Shown: positions 49,667-59,864 of the stretch, piece by piece
Position numbering within the stretch: position 1 is the first letter of the stretch
Layout: every line of letters begins with the position of its first letter
From: Macrotis lagotis
Lineage: Eukaryota > Chordata > Mammalia > Peramelemorphia > Peramelidae
NCBI RefSeq assembly: GCF_037893015.1
Contig: NC_133663.1
Span: forward strand, 140,190,553 to 140,254,552
DNA: 64,000 bases
Direction of reading: 5' to 3'
Made by a program: the position numbers and the translations under genes
Notes under the pieces: generated by a model
Database searches by the model: none
What the model saw: only the letters and a program-made list of their open reading frames with translations
What the model was told of the DNA's origin: nothing

Positions 49667-49885
49667 GAGGTAGTTAGATGATAAAGTGGCTATAGTTCTT
49701 GGACTTGATTTCACATTCTGATTTGGACATTTATTAATTGCATAACTCTGTGCAGTCACTTAATTTTCCTTTGTATTCAATTATTCACATATAAAATGGA
49801 GCTAAAATAATACCTACCTCTCAAGGTTGTTTTAAGGATGAAATGGAACAATATTTGTAACATTCTTTATAAATGCTGGATCATT
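49667..49885 (+). mobile_element. MIR-type CORE-SINE relic
   Basis: Diverged tRNA-like head 'gtagttagatgataaagtgg', a 'tgtgcagtcacttaattttc' core, and the MIR 3' order 'acctacctctcaaggttgtt', 'ttaaggatgaaatggaacaa', 'cattctttataaatgctgga'. Confidence 0.7.
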
Positions 49886-49889
49886 ATAA

Positions 49890-50910
49890 CTTTTAAAATG
49901 TATAAAAGGCAATCCAAAAATTAAAAAGTTAAATTCAGGTATTCTACAATATATTAAAAGCAAATAAGGAAAAGACTGCACCAAATTTAAGATAAACAAA
50001 AGAAAGTGAAGAAAAAAATGCATAGCAAGATAATCTTTATGGAGGAAAAAGAGCAACAAAAAGACCACCCCCAATAAAAAGAGCATGTTATTAGATGTGA
50101 TTATTGTTGGTCAACTCAAATAGAGTGCCAAAAGGAAACAGAAATAACAATTACCACCTTACTCATTGCATATCATTGGCCTTTAGGGATGAGTATTATG
50201 GCTTTAGGACTATTTACCTTGTTTGCGCCATTGACCTCTCTCAATTATGATCCCATCTGAAATTTTACATTAGCAGAAAAATCACAAAGTGACTATAAGC
50301 TAGGATTTTGTTTTTCCTGCTACAGATTTATTGAGAGCTCTTTGTCACTTCTATCAACTTACTAAAGACTGTATTTGTATGCTATAGCACGTAGGGTGTT
50401 GTTGAAGTAAAGTCACTTTACTTCACATTAAAGTAAAACCTGATCCAATTATTAATATTCATCTTTTTCTTTTATATGCAACAAAATATGCAATAAAATG
50501 GTTTTTGAAAAATGTTTAATGATTATCATTGAGAGAGTAATTGAGACATAAATATTGAATGTGATCAGGCTGCAAAATGGAACCAAGGAGCAACTGAAAG
50601 GAAAAACATAATGAATAAAAGACATTAACGATCATTTTTGGAAAGAAGGTGTGCAAATCACATGGCAAAAATCAGGGATGACTGTTTGATGGCTTAGAGC
50701 ACTTTACTGGTTCTCTTCTAATATCACAAAAAAATAAAGAAGAATTCTTAATTCAATGGTTTGGTTCTCCTATGGTGAAATCAAAGAACTGAGCACGGAT
50801 AAGAGATATGACTGCAAACAATATGACTGGATATAAAACTGTTGAAATTAAGTCAGATTATTTTGAGTATTTTACAAACATTCACTTTTATATATTCAGT
50901 TGAACAATGA
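49890..50910. other. AT-rich DNA, nothing recognised except a palindrome
   Basis: No gene recognised. The palindrome at 50,404-50,424 is listed separately. Confidence 0.4.
50404..50424. repeat. Perfect 10-bp palindrome
   Basis: GAAGTAAAGT and ACTTTACTTC around a single C. A further AAAGTAAA follows at 50,430. Confidence 0.85.
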
Positions 50911-50914
50911 GACT

Positions 50915-51865
50915 TTATTATTTTATTTATTTTTAATTGATCATGTATTTTATGTTTCTAAATATGTTGTAGAATCTTTTTGGCATTCATTCACTTACAC
51001 ATTTATAAGCTATACATTTTCACCTTCCCAACCAGTCTCCTTAATAACTAACAGTGTGATAAAAGTTTTACATGCACTTTTGTGTTTAACATATTGGCAT
51101 ATTAGCAACTTTTAGTATGAGGAATTAGGACAGAGGGAAAAGACAGAAAACAATGAAATAGGATGGGGAAAATATAAGAGAAGTTTTTAAAAGTTAACAT
51201 AGTATCCATTCTGATTCTATGGGGTATTTTTTGTTTTTGAATTTGTTTTGTTTTTTCCCCCCTCTGGATGTATAACATTGTCAGTAACATGTCTGCCAGG
51301 GTTGCTCTAGGGGTGAACTGCTGAGAGTAACTACATCCATCAAAGTTGATCAATTCACAATCTTTTTGTTAATATGTTTAATGTTCTCTTGGTTCTGCTC
51401 CTTTCTCTCAGCAACAGATCTTGTGATTCTTTTCATCCTTCTCTGAAGTCCAACAATTCATGATTTCTTATAGAAAAATAGTAGTCCAGGGGCAACTAGG
51501 TGGCACAGTGGATAGAATACTGGCCCTGGAGAAAGAGGAACCTGAGTTCAAATTTGACATCAGACACTTACTACCATGTGACCTTGAGCAAGTCACTTAA
51601 ACACATTGCCTTGCAAAAAAAATGAACAAAAAAATAAAAATAGTACTCTATAACATTCATACACCTGACTTGTTCAGTCATTCCCTAATTGATAGGCATC
51701 CTCTCAATTTCGAAATCTTTGTCACTAAAAATTAATTTTGAACATGTGGGACTTTTCCCATTGTTTCTGATTACTTTGGGATATAAGCCTATTAGTATTG
51801 ATGGCTCAAAGTTTATGATCAGTTTTCCAGATTGCTCTTCAGAATAGTGGGATTAGTTCGGTTCA
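50915..51865 (-). mobile_element. L1-F: 5'-truncated L1 with nested SINE
   Basis: Minus-strand L1 3' end resembling L1-E: 'ttgttgaactgctgag'-type start codons replaced here by 'ggggtgaactgctgagagta' (51,310), 'gttctcttggttctgctcct' (51,383), 'cttgttcagtcattccctaa' (51,667), up to 'ttcggttcacagctctctct' where a CT microsatellite begins. Only the end of ORF2 and the 3' UTR remain. Confidence 0.75.
51484..51635 (+). mobile_element. CORE-SINE inside L1-F
   Basis: 'ggggcaactaggtggcacag', 'ctgagttcaaatttgacatc', 'aaacacattgccttgcaaaa'. Target duplication AAAAATAGTA at 51,474-51,483 and 51,636-51,645. It lacks about 12 bases around the usual TAATAATTACCTAGCTG. Confidence 0.93.
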
Positions 51866-51866
51866 C

Positions 51867-51868
<2 letters not shown>

Positions 51869-51922
<54 letters not shown>
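51869..51922. repeat. (CT)n microsatellite
   Basis: About 25 CT units at the end of L1-F, replacing the expected L1 continuation. Confidence 0.95.
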
Positions 51923-51961
51923 GTCCCTTTAGTACTCAAACCATAGCACTACCACCCTCTT

Positions 51962-52109
51962 TATTTTTTTTTTTGCAAGTCAATGGGGTTAAGTGGCTTG
52001 CCAAAGGCCACACAGCTAGGTATTATTAAGTGTCTGAGGCCAGATTTGAACTTAGGTCCTCCTGACTTCAGGGCCAGTGCTCTGTCCACTGTACCACCTA
52101 GCCGCCCCT
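51962..52109 (-). mobile_element. CORE-SINE, complete
   Basis: 'caatggggttaagtggcttg', 'cacacagctaggtattatta', 'accacctagccgcccc'. Flanked by CTACCACCCTCTT (51,949-51,961) and CTAGCACCCTCTT (52,110-52,122), one mismatch. Confidence 0.93.
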
Positions 52110-52129
52110 CTAGCACCCTCTTGAATTAA

Positions 52130-54170
52130 AATCTTGGTTACTTTCCCTCACTCTGTCCTTATAATATTCCAACAATAGGACTATAATCCTTGTTACATAA
52201 AGTTTGGCTTAAGGCAAGATAACTTATTGATCTATTTTTGTTCAACTCTTCTAAGTACATCCCCCACTCTGTTCCTTCTTAATTATAAAAAGTAATAAAG
52301 TAAGGTCAGTTAAAGATTTATTTAAGTGTAGACCCTCTAATACTCTTTCATCCTTTGTTTCAATAGGAAATACCATCCTTGTAATCAACCTTACCTCATG
52401 TCTTATTTATACCCATATCTTCTAAGTACAAGCTCTTCATTTAAATTCAATGCTTTACCTATCCTAAGAGAAATAATTTCTCATGAATTGCACCTCATGT
52501 TTCCTTGTACAGATGTATAGTTTAATATTCTTGAATAGTCTTTTCTCTCCTTTCCATTTACCTTTTAATGCATCTCTGTTGTCTTTTATTTGAAGATTTA
52601 ATTTTCTGTTTACTAATGGTCTTTCTATCAGAAAATTTTGGAAGCCCTCTATTTCATTGAAAATCCAACTTTTCCACTGAGAGAATTTTCTGGGAAGTTA
52701 ATTCTTGGTTGTAATCCAAGATCCTTAGTGCTCAGAATATCATATTACAGACCTTCCAATCCTTTAATATTGAAGATAATTAGCCCCATATTATTCTGTG
52801 CTTCCTTTGTACTTAAGCTCCTTTTTGGCTGCTTGCAGAAGTTTCTCCTTTGGCTGAGAATTGTGGAATTTGACTAAGATGGTGCTTGGAGTTGTTTTTT
52901 TTTTTTGTGGAGCCTTTTTTTTGAGATGTTTCTGTGCTTTCTTTCAAGGATTATTAGCAATTTTCCAAGATAATTTCCAGAAAGCTATTCTCCAGACTGT
53001 TTTTGATCTAGGCTTTTGGGTAGAACAATGGGTTGTAATTAATATGTCCTGGATCAGTTTTTCAGGTCATTTGTTTTTCCTAAAAGATACTTCACATTTT
53101 ACAACAATTTTATTTCAGGCTTTGGATTTTTTTTTGATGGAATATCATTGTCTAAAAGAGTCTTTGGCTCCCATTTCTCCACTTCTAATTTTTAGGGTTT
53201 TATATTCTTCAGTTAAATTTTGTATTTCCTTTTGCAGTTGGTTAATTTTACTTTCAGATGAGTTGTTTTCCTTTTCCAGTTAGGTTATTTTATTTTTTGA
53301 TGAGTTATATTTCATTTCCAGTTGGAAAAAAGTTGGTCATTTTTACCTTCAAAGGATTTGATTTCTTAGGTCAGTTTTTCATAATTCTCCTGCATGGCTC
53401 TATTTCTTTCTTTTTTATTTTCTTCTTCTCTTATGTGGTATTTAAAGTCTTTTTAAAGTTCTTCCATGACGTTTTGGGATCTGAGTCCAGTTTATGTACT
53501 CCTTTAAGATGTCCCATGTGGGTAATTTGTAATTGCTTTGTTATTCTGAGATAATATTTTTATCACCTCTATCTAATTAGCTGAGTTCTATGGCTAGTGT
53601 TATTTTTGACTTTTTATGTTTGTTTTGATCTTGGAGTTCTGCTCCTGGGGTACAGAAAGTATAGTCCCAACTTTTTTGTATTGCGGCTGTGATTTGATCT
53701 TAGACTTCTTACTTGCCAAGATGCTACTCTTGCAGCATAGGTGTTGTCTATGGAGAGATTTGATTTTTCTTTATGCCCAAGCTTTGCCTATGCAGGTTTT
53801 TGTGACTTACCCACTCCTCTCTGCTGCCCCAGTATTCCCAGGGCTCAGATATTGCCTGGTGCTGGGACTCTCCTGCTAATCTGCAATCTAGCTTCCACGG
53901 TGTGGGCTGCTATCTAGCTGAAATAGGCCTAGGCTGCTCTGTGGCTAGATGTTTCCTACTGGCTTTTTTCTCTCCACCTAGCTGGGTTATATTTTTATTT
54001 TATTCCAGATAAGACAGTCCTGAAGATCCTCCAGGATGTGCAGTGTTGAGAGCTTGTTTTGCTCTTCTTTTGGTGAAATCTGTAGTCTGTAGAGGCTTCA
54101 TTTAAAGTTGTGTAGGAAAAGGTTACAGGAACATACTAGGTTTATGTTGCAATCTTTACTCCACTCCAGA
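52130..54170 (-). mobile_element. L1/HAL1 5' UTR and ORF1 (element J)
   Basis: On the minus strand the 5' end is near 54,165 ('ggagtaaagattgcaacata'), followed by a GC-richer 5' UTR to about 53,580, ORF1 to about 52,570, and about 400 bases of A/T-rich sequence without a recognised ORF2. It could be a half-L1, or together with L1-F a full L1 that lost most of ORF2; a SINE and a CT tract now separate the two. Strongly decayed. Confidence 0.6.
52570..53580 (-). pseudogene. Element J ORF1 remnant
   Basis: The C-terminal block reads like WIFNEIEGFQNF (plus strand 'ccctctatttcattgaaaat', 52,645). An 'LRQPKEKLLQAAKKE'-type segment lies near 52,830, and a long glutamate/lysine coiled coil covers about 53,080-53,560. 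These match L1-C and HAL1-G ORF1 in order. Several frame breaks. Confidence 0.6.
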
Positions 54171-54319
54171 ACTCAGAATGAGACTACTTAGAAATGATTA
54201 TAAAACAAAATTGATCAAACAGATATATTATTGTGCCCTTCAAAAGACTAGTTGTTTGAATTTTTATTTTTCCCCATTGATACTGCATGTCAAGAAGACA
54301 GATTCAATAAGTCACAGAT

Positions 54320-54490
54320 ACATGATTGGACAGACTAAGCATTCAAAAAGCATTTATCAAGTGTATAGTATATTCTGGACCATGGACTAAAGACTAGATA
54401 TAAAAACAAATTGGAGTATGGAGAAGTTGCTCCTGTCCTCAAAGAGATCGTATTCTAATGGAACAGAAATGTGAAGTATGTATAAATATG
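54320..54490 (+). mobile_element. Ancient ~1-kb repeat, 5' part
   Basis: 'attcaaaaagcatttatcaa', 'gttgctcctgtcctcaaaga' and 'tcgtattctaatggaacaga' follow the start of the same ancient repeat as at 12,095 and 59,865. Confidence 0.5.
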
Positions 54491-54495
54491 TAGAG

Positions 54496-54553
54496 TTGAT
54501 GGAACGTATTTTTTTGCAACAGAATGATTTGGGAGAAGTCTTTTGCAGTTTGT
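54496..54553 (+). repeat. 58-base segment also found at 55,535
   Basis: TTGATGG, then CAACAGAATGATTTGGGAGA and AGTCTTTTGCAGTTTGT match 55,535-55,590 with few differences. Confidence 0.9.
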
Positions 54554-54569
54554 GAGAACACATTTTAGC

Positions 54570-54915
54570 CAATGATCAGACTTTAATGACCTTACCAATC
54601 CAGCAAATACATATTTTTTTCTATTGGACATGCCTTGTTTATATTGGAGTTTCTAGAATGGACCATTCATAAGTAATCAACCTCATGTTTGTTTCTATTA
54701 GTTTGTTGGGGTTTTTTGGCAAGGCAGTGGGGTTAAGTGGCTTGCCCAAGGCCACACAGCTAGATAATTATTAAGTGTCTGAGGCCGGATTTGAACTCAG
54801 GTACTCCTGACTTTAGGGTCAGTGTTCTATCCACTGCACCACCTAGCCACCCCCCTCACGTTTGTTTCTTAAAGAGAAAATATGTGAATATTGAAAGATT
54901 TCCTGGTAAAACCAA
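54570..54915 (+). repeat. Unnamed repeat, copy 1 (split by a SINE)
   Basis: 'taatgaccttaccaatccag', 'tctagaatggaccattcata', then after the SINE 'tttcttaaagagaaaatatg' and 'gatttcctggtaaaacc' match 57,533-57,720 in the same order. No family name known to me. Confidence 0.75.
54697..54853 (-). mobile_element. CORE-SINE, complete
   Basis: 'ggcagtggggttaagtggct', 'cacacagctagataattatt', 'accacctagccacccc'. Target duplication CCTCATGTTTGTTTCT (54,681-54,696) and CCTCACGTTTGTTTCT (54,854-54,869). It splits the unnamed repeat copy 1. Confidence 0.95.
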
Positions 54916-54916
54916 C

Positions 54917-56285
54917 AGTGGTAGATGGCAGTGTGAAGGCAGGAATTCCCAGAAACTTGTTCCCTAAAAAAACTCCAAAAGCTGTCAAATTATGACTCTA
55001 GCCAAAATTTAGAGGGGCAGAACCCAAAGAAAGTTTGATTGGCTACAATATGCCAGTCTAAGATGACTTAGCAGTTTTGCAGGAAAGGTCTGTGTCACAG
55101 GGACAAGGGATTGGAAAGAGCCAGAGAGCAGCAGTAGCACAGTGCAGCCAGGCAGGAGCAAACTGGCTCCAGTCTTCCAAGAACAGCTTGTGGAGCACCT
55201 GGGAACCTGGGGTTGCCTGGGTTCATGTCAGGGAGGATAGTTTCCAGATCTTTTGGCAAAGGGATCACCAGGGACAGCTTGAAGGGGTGGTGAAAGAATT
55301 GTGCAGTATCAGAGTGGAATGCCAGTCTCAAAGCAGCCCTGTGGTGAGAAGCTGCAGCAGGAATCAGTGGAGTCACCCAGCACTCAGAGATCCCAGCCCA
55401 CAAACAATAAGGGGGTTGGGGAGAGACTACAGATGTCTCTCTTCTCTCCCTGGGACAGGACTCTTTTGTTTGCTCACACTCAGATCCAGGTTGCAGTCTG
55501 GGGCACCATACCACCATAGCAGACCAAGAACCCCTTGATGGTAGGTATTATTGTAACAGAGTGATTTAGGAGAAGTCTTTTGCAGTTTGTCTGTGGTCCC
55601 AGGTCTCCATACCACCATAGCAGAGCAGAAACCCCCCCTCCAATATCCAAGACAGAGGGGAGGGCCTGCGGTCATTCACATACAAGAACATAGACAAGAG
55701 AAGAGTCAGAGCCTCTCCTAAGACCTTGGAGTAATTAAGGTCTCTGTGGATCCAATAAGCCCCCCAAGCCTTGGAAGTGGAGTAAATCAATCATAGACTG
55801 AGGAAATGAGCAGACAACTGAAATAAATATAGTCTGACCATAGAAAATTATTTTGGCCCATGGAGGATGAAAAGACACACTCAGAAGAGAGCAAAGTTGA
55901 ACCTTCCGGATCTGAGGCCTCCAAGAGAGGGAATATTGTGGGAGAGGGTACTCAGATACAGCATACTTCTGAGCAGGGACAGAGTGAAAGGAGAGAAAGA
56001 ATAGAATTAATGAGAGTAGAGAGGATTAGAATGAAGGGAAATATAGCTATGGGAAAAGATATTGAATCAACTTCTATGGTGGACTTATGATAAAGAAAGC
56101 AACTCATTCCAGAATCAAAGTGGTTGGAATCTGAATACAGACGGAAGTACACTTTTTTTCTCTCTTTCTCACTATTCTTGAGGTTTCTCTATAGGAGGGG
56201 GGTATGTTTAATTATTAATTATTTTTATTACAAGACTATTGTAATAATAAAAAATAAATAAACCAAATTGTCACTCAAAAAAAAA
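54917..56285 (+). mobile_element. HAL1-I: half-L1 derivative without ORF1
   Basis: The first 930 bases match the 5' UTR of HAL1-H ('caggaattcccagaaacttg', 'tatgactctagccaaaattt', 'tctgaccatagaaaattatt'). At 55,923-55,928 (AAGAGA) it jumps to the 3' region of HAL1-H ('gggagagggtactcagatac') and continues to the AT-rich 3' end. About 1.44 kb of HAL1-H, that is all of ORF1 and the first half of its 3' region, is missing. Its 5' UTR also contains a local duplication. A 153-codon open frame at 55,077-55,538 in the sense strand has no recognised homology. Confidence 0.85.
55535..55590 (+). repeat. Extra 56-base segment in HAL1-I 5' UTR
   Basis: It matches 54,496-54,553, about 1 kb upstream and outside the element. 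On both sides lie similar copies of a CCATACCACCATAGCAGA sequence (from 55,506 and 55,609), so the segment is embedded in a ~100-base duplication. Confidence 0.85.
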
Positions 56286-56321
56286 AGAATAGTGAGGGAA
56301 AATTAAATTTAAGAATAGCAA

Positions 56322-56485
56322 GAGTGGAAGCTAGGTGGTGCAGTTGACAGAGCACCAGCCATGGAGTCAGGAGAACCTGAGTTCAAATCTAGGATCTCAG
56401 ACATTTAATAATTACCTAGCTGTGTGATCTTGGTCAAGTCACTTAACCCCATTGTCTTGTAAATACAAAACAAACAACAAACAGA
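56322..56485 (+). mobile_element. CORE-SINE, complete
   Basis: 'gaagctaggtggtgcagttg', 'gagttcaaatctaggatctc', 'cattgtcttgtaaatacaaa'. Target duplication AAGAATAGCAA (56,311-56,321) and AAGAACAGCAA (56,486-56,496). Confidence 0.92.
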
Positions 56486-56579
56486 AAGAACAGCAAAGAA
56501 CCCTGAACCCAGGAGAGATAAATCATAAACTGTACATGGAAGGGAATCAAGTATCAGAATATAGAAAAAGAAAGAAAAA

Positions 56580-56815
56580 GGGGACAAAGACATTTAAGTA
56601 TAAAACAAAGGTCTTTATATTTTATCTTGGTTTTGGTAGAGAACAACTGGACCTTACTGAGGAGGTAAGGGACATGGTCAGAACTATATTTTAGGAAAAT
56701 GCAACTGATATTTTTGTGGAGGATGGATAAGAGTAGGAAAATATTAATGACAGAGAAATTCATTAGAATATTATTATGAAAGCCCAGGTGAATTGATGAA
56801 GATGTGAATTAATTC
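56580..56815 (+). mobile_element. Ancient ~1-kb repeat, 3' part
   Basis: 'gtctttatattttatcttgg', 'gacatggtcagaactatatt', 'ttaggaaaatgcaactgata', 'tggaggatggataagagtag' match the second half of the repeat seen at 60,150-60,400. Confidence 0.55.
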
Positions 56816-57394
56816 AGTGACTTCTGATTTGAAGGAAGGGACTATTTAAGAGAAATTTTATAAAGTTTGCCAACAGTATAATTTAAAAACTGACTTGGAT
56901 ACATGAAGTGAGTCAGAATAACAAAAAAATAAGGGTCATAACAAAATGGAGAAATTAAGTGCCTGGGAGGATGGTGATTTCTCTCTTTAAAGACTTCCTT
57001 GTAAATCATGACTTTACATAAGGAAATAAATGAGACTGAGCTGGGTTCCAAGTTACCTAAATTCTCTTTGAAAAAACTAAAGAACAATATCACCAAACTT
57101 TCTACTTGCTATACGTCAATAGAGGAATAAGGAAATCATTTCTCATCCCTAAAATATGTCAAACCTTTAATAAATATAAATTTTCAGTAATATACTATAA
57201 CCTTAGACTCAACTCACCTTGTAGCAAATGTCCTTTGCATATTATTTTTGTTCATTTTGTAGAATATTTGAGCATTATGACCTAGAAGTCACAATAACAT
57301 ATACTTACTAAGATAGTTTCATACTTCTTTAGAAGTATTTGATAAACATACCTATGCATGAGTAATAACTTATTTCCTGTTACTTTATGAAAGC
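56816..57394. other. AT-rich DNA, nothing recognised
   Basis: No gene or repeat family recognised. Confidence 0.4.
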
Positions 57395-57540
57395 TGTGTA
57401 GTGGTATAAAAAAGGTATTGTACTTAGAGTTAACATACTTGAAGTAAGTTCTAATTGCAACTCTGGCACTAAATTAAGTTTTCTGTGTTTCAGCTTCTTC
57501 TTCAGTGAAGTGCATTGGATCACATTGTATCTAATGTTCA
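57395..57540 (+). mobile_element. MIR-type CORE-SINE relic
   Basis: Diverged head 'gctgtgtagtggtataaaaa', then 'tgtacttagagttaacatac', 'taattgcaactctggcacta' and 'cagcttcttcttcagtgaag' follow the MIR order. Confidence 0.55.
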
Positions 57541-57720
57541 GATAGCCGTTAATGGCCTTGCCAATCTGGCAAAAATATTTTATTTCTCTTGGGACATTCC
57601 TTTTTAATGTTGAAAGCTCTAGAATGCACCAAACATAATTAGTGGACCTTATGATTGTTTCTTAAAGGGAAAATACCTGAAGAAGAGACAAATCTTTCCT
57701 GGTAAAATCACATGTGAGAT
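57533..57720 (+). repeat. Unnamed repeat, copy 2
   Basis: 'taatggccttgccaatctgg', 'tctagaatgcaccaaacata', 'tttcttaaagggaaaatacc', 'tctttcctggtaaaatcaca'. Same order as 54,570-54,915, immediately before a CR1/L3-like stretch. Confidence 0.75.
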
Positions 57721-58060
57721 ATTGTGTCATGTCCATATACCATAGCTAGAGAAGGGGAACTAGGCTGATAAAGGTCCTTGAATTCATCATATTTCAGAAC
57801 TGACTGAAGGATCAGGGAATAGTTAGTCTGGAGAAAAGATGTTAAAAGGATAGGATAACTTGTTTGAAGTATCTAATGTGTTATATTGGGAAGGATGTAT
57901 TGAATTTTTTCTGACCCTAGAAGGGTGTCAAAACAAAAACTGAAGTTTGTATAGGGGTTGGGGAGAGGATTAGAAATGATGCCAACAAAACTTTCCTAAC
58001 AATTAGATTAATTGAGGACATTGTAAAGAAAGGAACTATACTTTTTAATCCCTTCAAGCA
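57705..58060 (+). mobile_element. CR1/L3-like LINE 3' part
   Basis: 'gagatattgtgtcatgtcca', 'gaactgactgaaggatcagg', 'tagtctggagaaaagatgtt', 'aactttcctaacaattagat' follow the order of the mammalian L3 (CR1-like) coding end as I know it. No intact frame. Confidence 0.55.
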
Positions 58061-58369
58061 AATTTTGTCTCAGAAAAAACTCTGAAAATTGTGAAAAGGA
58101 TCCCTGGGACCAGGACATACCACTCAGTTACGGACATTTTCTACACAAATGCTTCAATATTTTTTTGTCTATGAGCTTGAACCAGTACCCCCAGTTTAAA
58201 AAAAAATATCTTTCTAATAAAATCTGTTAAATTGAAACTTCAAACTGCACTAAGATTTTTGGGACACCCTGTGTTGATTACAATTAATTTCATTTAAAAA
58301 GCTTTTTATTATTGCTTTCCATGTAAGACAGTGCTGAGGATTTGATAATTTGTTTAATTACATCAGTCC

Positions 58370-58745
58370 TGTATAACATTTTATGACCCCATTGGGAGTT
58401 TTCCTGGAAAATTCTCCTACTCATTTTACTAAGGAGTAAACTGATGTCAACATGGTGAAGAAACTTATTCGAATTCACACAACTGGTAAATTTTCTTTTT
58501 TCTTTTACTTTTTTCTAGATTCTTGCAAGGGAAATGGGGTTAAGTGGTTTGCCCGAGGCCACACAGCTAGGTAATCATTAAGTGTCTGAGACCGGATTTG
58601 AACCCAGGTCCTCCTGACTCCAGGGATGGTGCTTTATCCACTGTGCCACCTAGCTGCCCCCACAACTGGTAAGTTTTCCAAAGGTTGGATCTGAACTCAG
58701 ATCTTCCTGAATTCAAGCCCAATACTATATCCACAACTGCTGGCA
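58370..58745 (-). mobile_element. MIR-type relic split by a young SINE
   Basis: Left part: 'cattttatgaccccattggg', 'tttactaaggagtaaactga', 'attcacacaactggtaa'. Right part: 'aaggttggatctgaactcag', 'atcttcctgaattcaagccc', 'aatactatatccacaactgc'. The two halves join exactly across the SINE's duplicated target. Confidence 0.7.
58496..58660 (-). mobile_element. CORE-SINE nested in a MIR relic
   Basis: 'gggaaatggggttaagtggt', 'cacacagctaggtaatcatt', 'gccacctagctgcccc'. Target duplication CACAACTGGTAAATTTTC (58,478-58,495) and CACAACTGGTAAGTTTTC (58,661-58,678), one mismatch in 18. Confidence 0.96.
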
Positions 58746-58926
58746 ATATAAAGATAAACAAAAGTATCCTTTTGTTCAAGTTATTCTAGTTTTGAGAAGT
58801 AATATATATAGATAAACTAAAGCAATGCAAAATATATGAAAATTAAATCTTATTTCTATGGGAGATGACACTAAGAATTGGAGAGAAAAGAAAATCATGC
58901 TATAAGTTTTTAAAAAGTATTTTACT

Positions 58927-59078
58927 GGGGCGTCTAGGTGGCGCAGTGGATAAAGCACCAGCCCTGGAGTCAGGAGGACCTGGGTTCAAATCCAGCCTCA
59001 GACACTTAATAATTACCTAGCTGTGTGGCCTCGGGCAAACCACTTAACCCCATTGCCTTGCAAAAAAAAAAAACCTAA
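58927..59078 (+). mobile_element. CORE-SINE, complete, near consensus
   Basis: 'ggcgtctaggtggcgcagtg', 'ccagccctggagtcaggagg', 'gggttcaaatccagcctcag', ending in an A-run with CCTAAAA. Perfect target duplication AAAAAGTATTTTACT (58,912-58,926 and 59,079-59,093). Surviving CpGs make it one of the youngest copies here. Confidence 0.97.
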
Positions 59079-59094
59079 AAAAAGTATTTTACTT

Positions 59095-59860
59095 TAAATT
59101 TTGAAAGACCCCAGAGATTCTAGGAAGTAAAAGTGAAAGGGGATAAGGCAGCAGGTTAAAAAAAAAATTGAAAACCCATTCAAAGGTAGAGTGGGTGATG
59201 AATTTATTCTGTATGAGGCACAAGTTAATAGATTAGTTTGAATGAAATGTAAAGGGTGTGTAGTGGACTTGTAGATTGAATCCAGACTATGAAATATCCA
59301 CTTGAATAAATTGTACTTATGATAGAAGTCACAGAAGCTTCTTGAACATGAGAGTAATTGTCCCAGAAAGAATCTGAAATTAAAGCAGAGAATGGAATTA
59401 ATGACAACATGAAATGCAGTGTAGCATGTGAGTGGAGGGACAGGATAGATACAATAAACCCTCTGAATGTGGAAGTATTGCTTATCCACAAGACTTGACA
59501 ACAGATTCACATGGTGGGGGAGGAGGAGAAGAAAGACATGCACAGAAAGTTACTATTCATCTTGGTTTCTGCATCTGTAAAGGACATGATAAACCATTTC
59601 AATATCTTTGCCTAAATTTTCTATCTAAAAAAGCAATAGCAGGCCACAAACCTGGAAGACTAGAAGAATGGTCATGCCTTCAAAGGAATAAAGAGATTAA
59701 AAAAGGAAACAAATTACTACAAAATAACTTGTGCCTGATACAGTCACTAAAGCACTAATACAATAATAACCACATATGTTTTATCATGTCAGTTTTATGC
59801 TTTAAAATTTTTAGTGGCTATCCTCTAAATTCTCAAAGGCATATCTAGTTAACAAGTTTC
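59095..59860. other. Unique DNA, nothing recognised
   Basis: A 108-codon plus-strand open frame at 59,432-59,758 and a 149-codon minus-strand one at 59,094-59,543 overlap. Neither has a recognised motif or coding-like composition, and I do not call either as a gene. Confidence 0.4.
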
Positions 59861-59864
59861 AAGT

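Noticed and set aside
55077-55538. 153-codon sense open frame and 140-codon antisense frame in the HAL1-I 5' UTR
   Set aside because: Both strands are open over the same GC-richer DNA, and HAL1-H has no matching open frame. Not called as genes.
59094-59758. Overlapping 149-codon (minus) and 108-codon (plus) open frames
   Set aside because: No family resemblance, low-complexity composition and overlap on opposite strands argue against coding.
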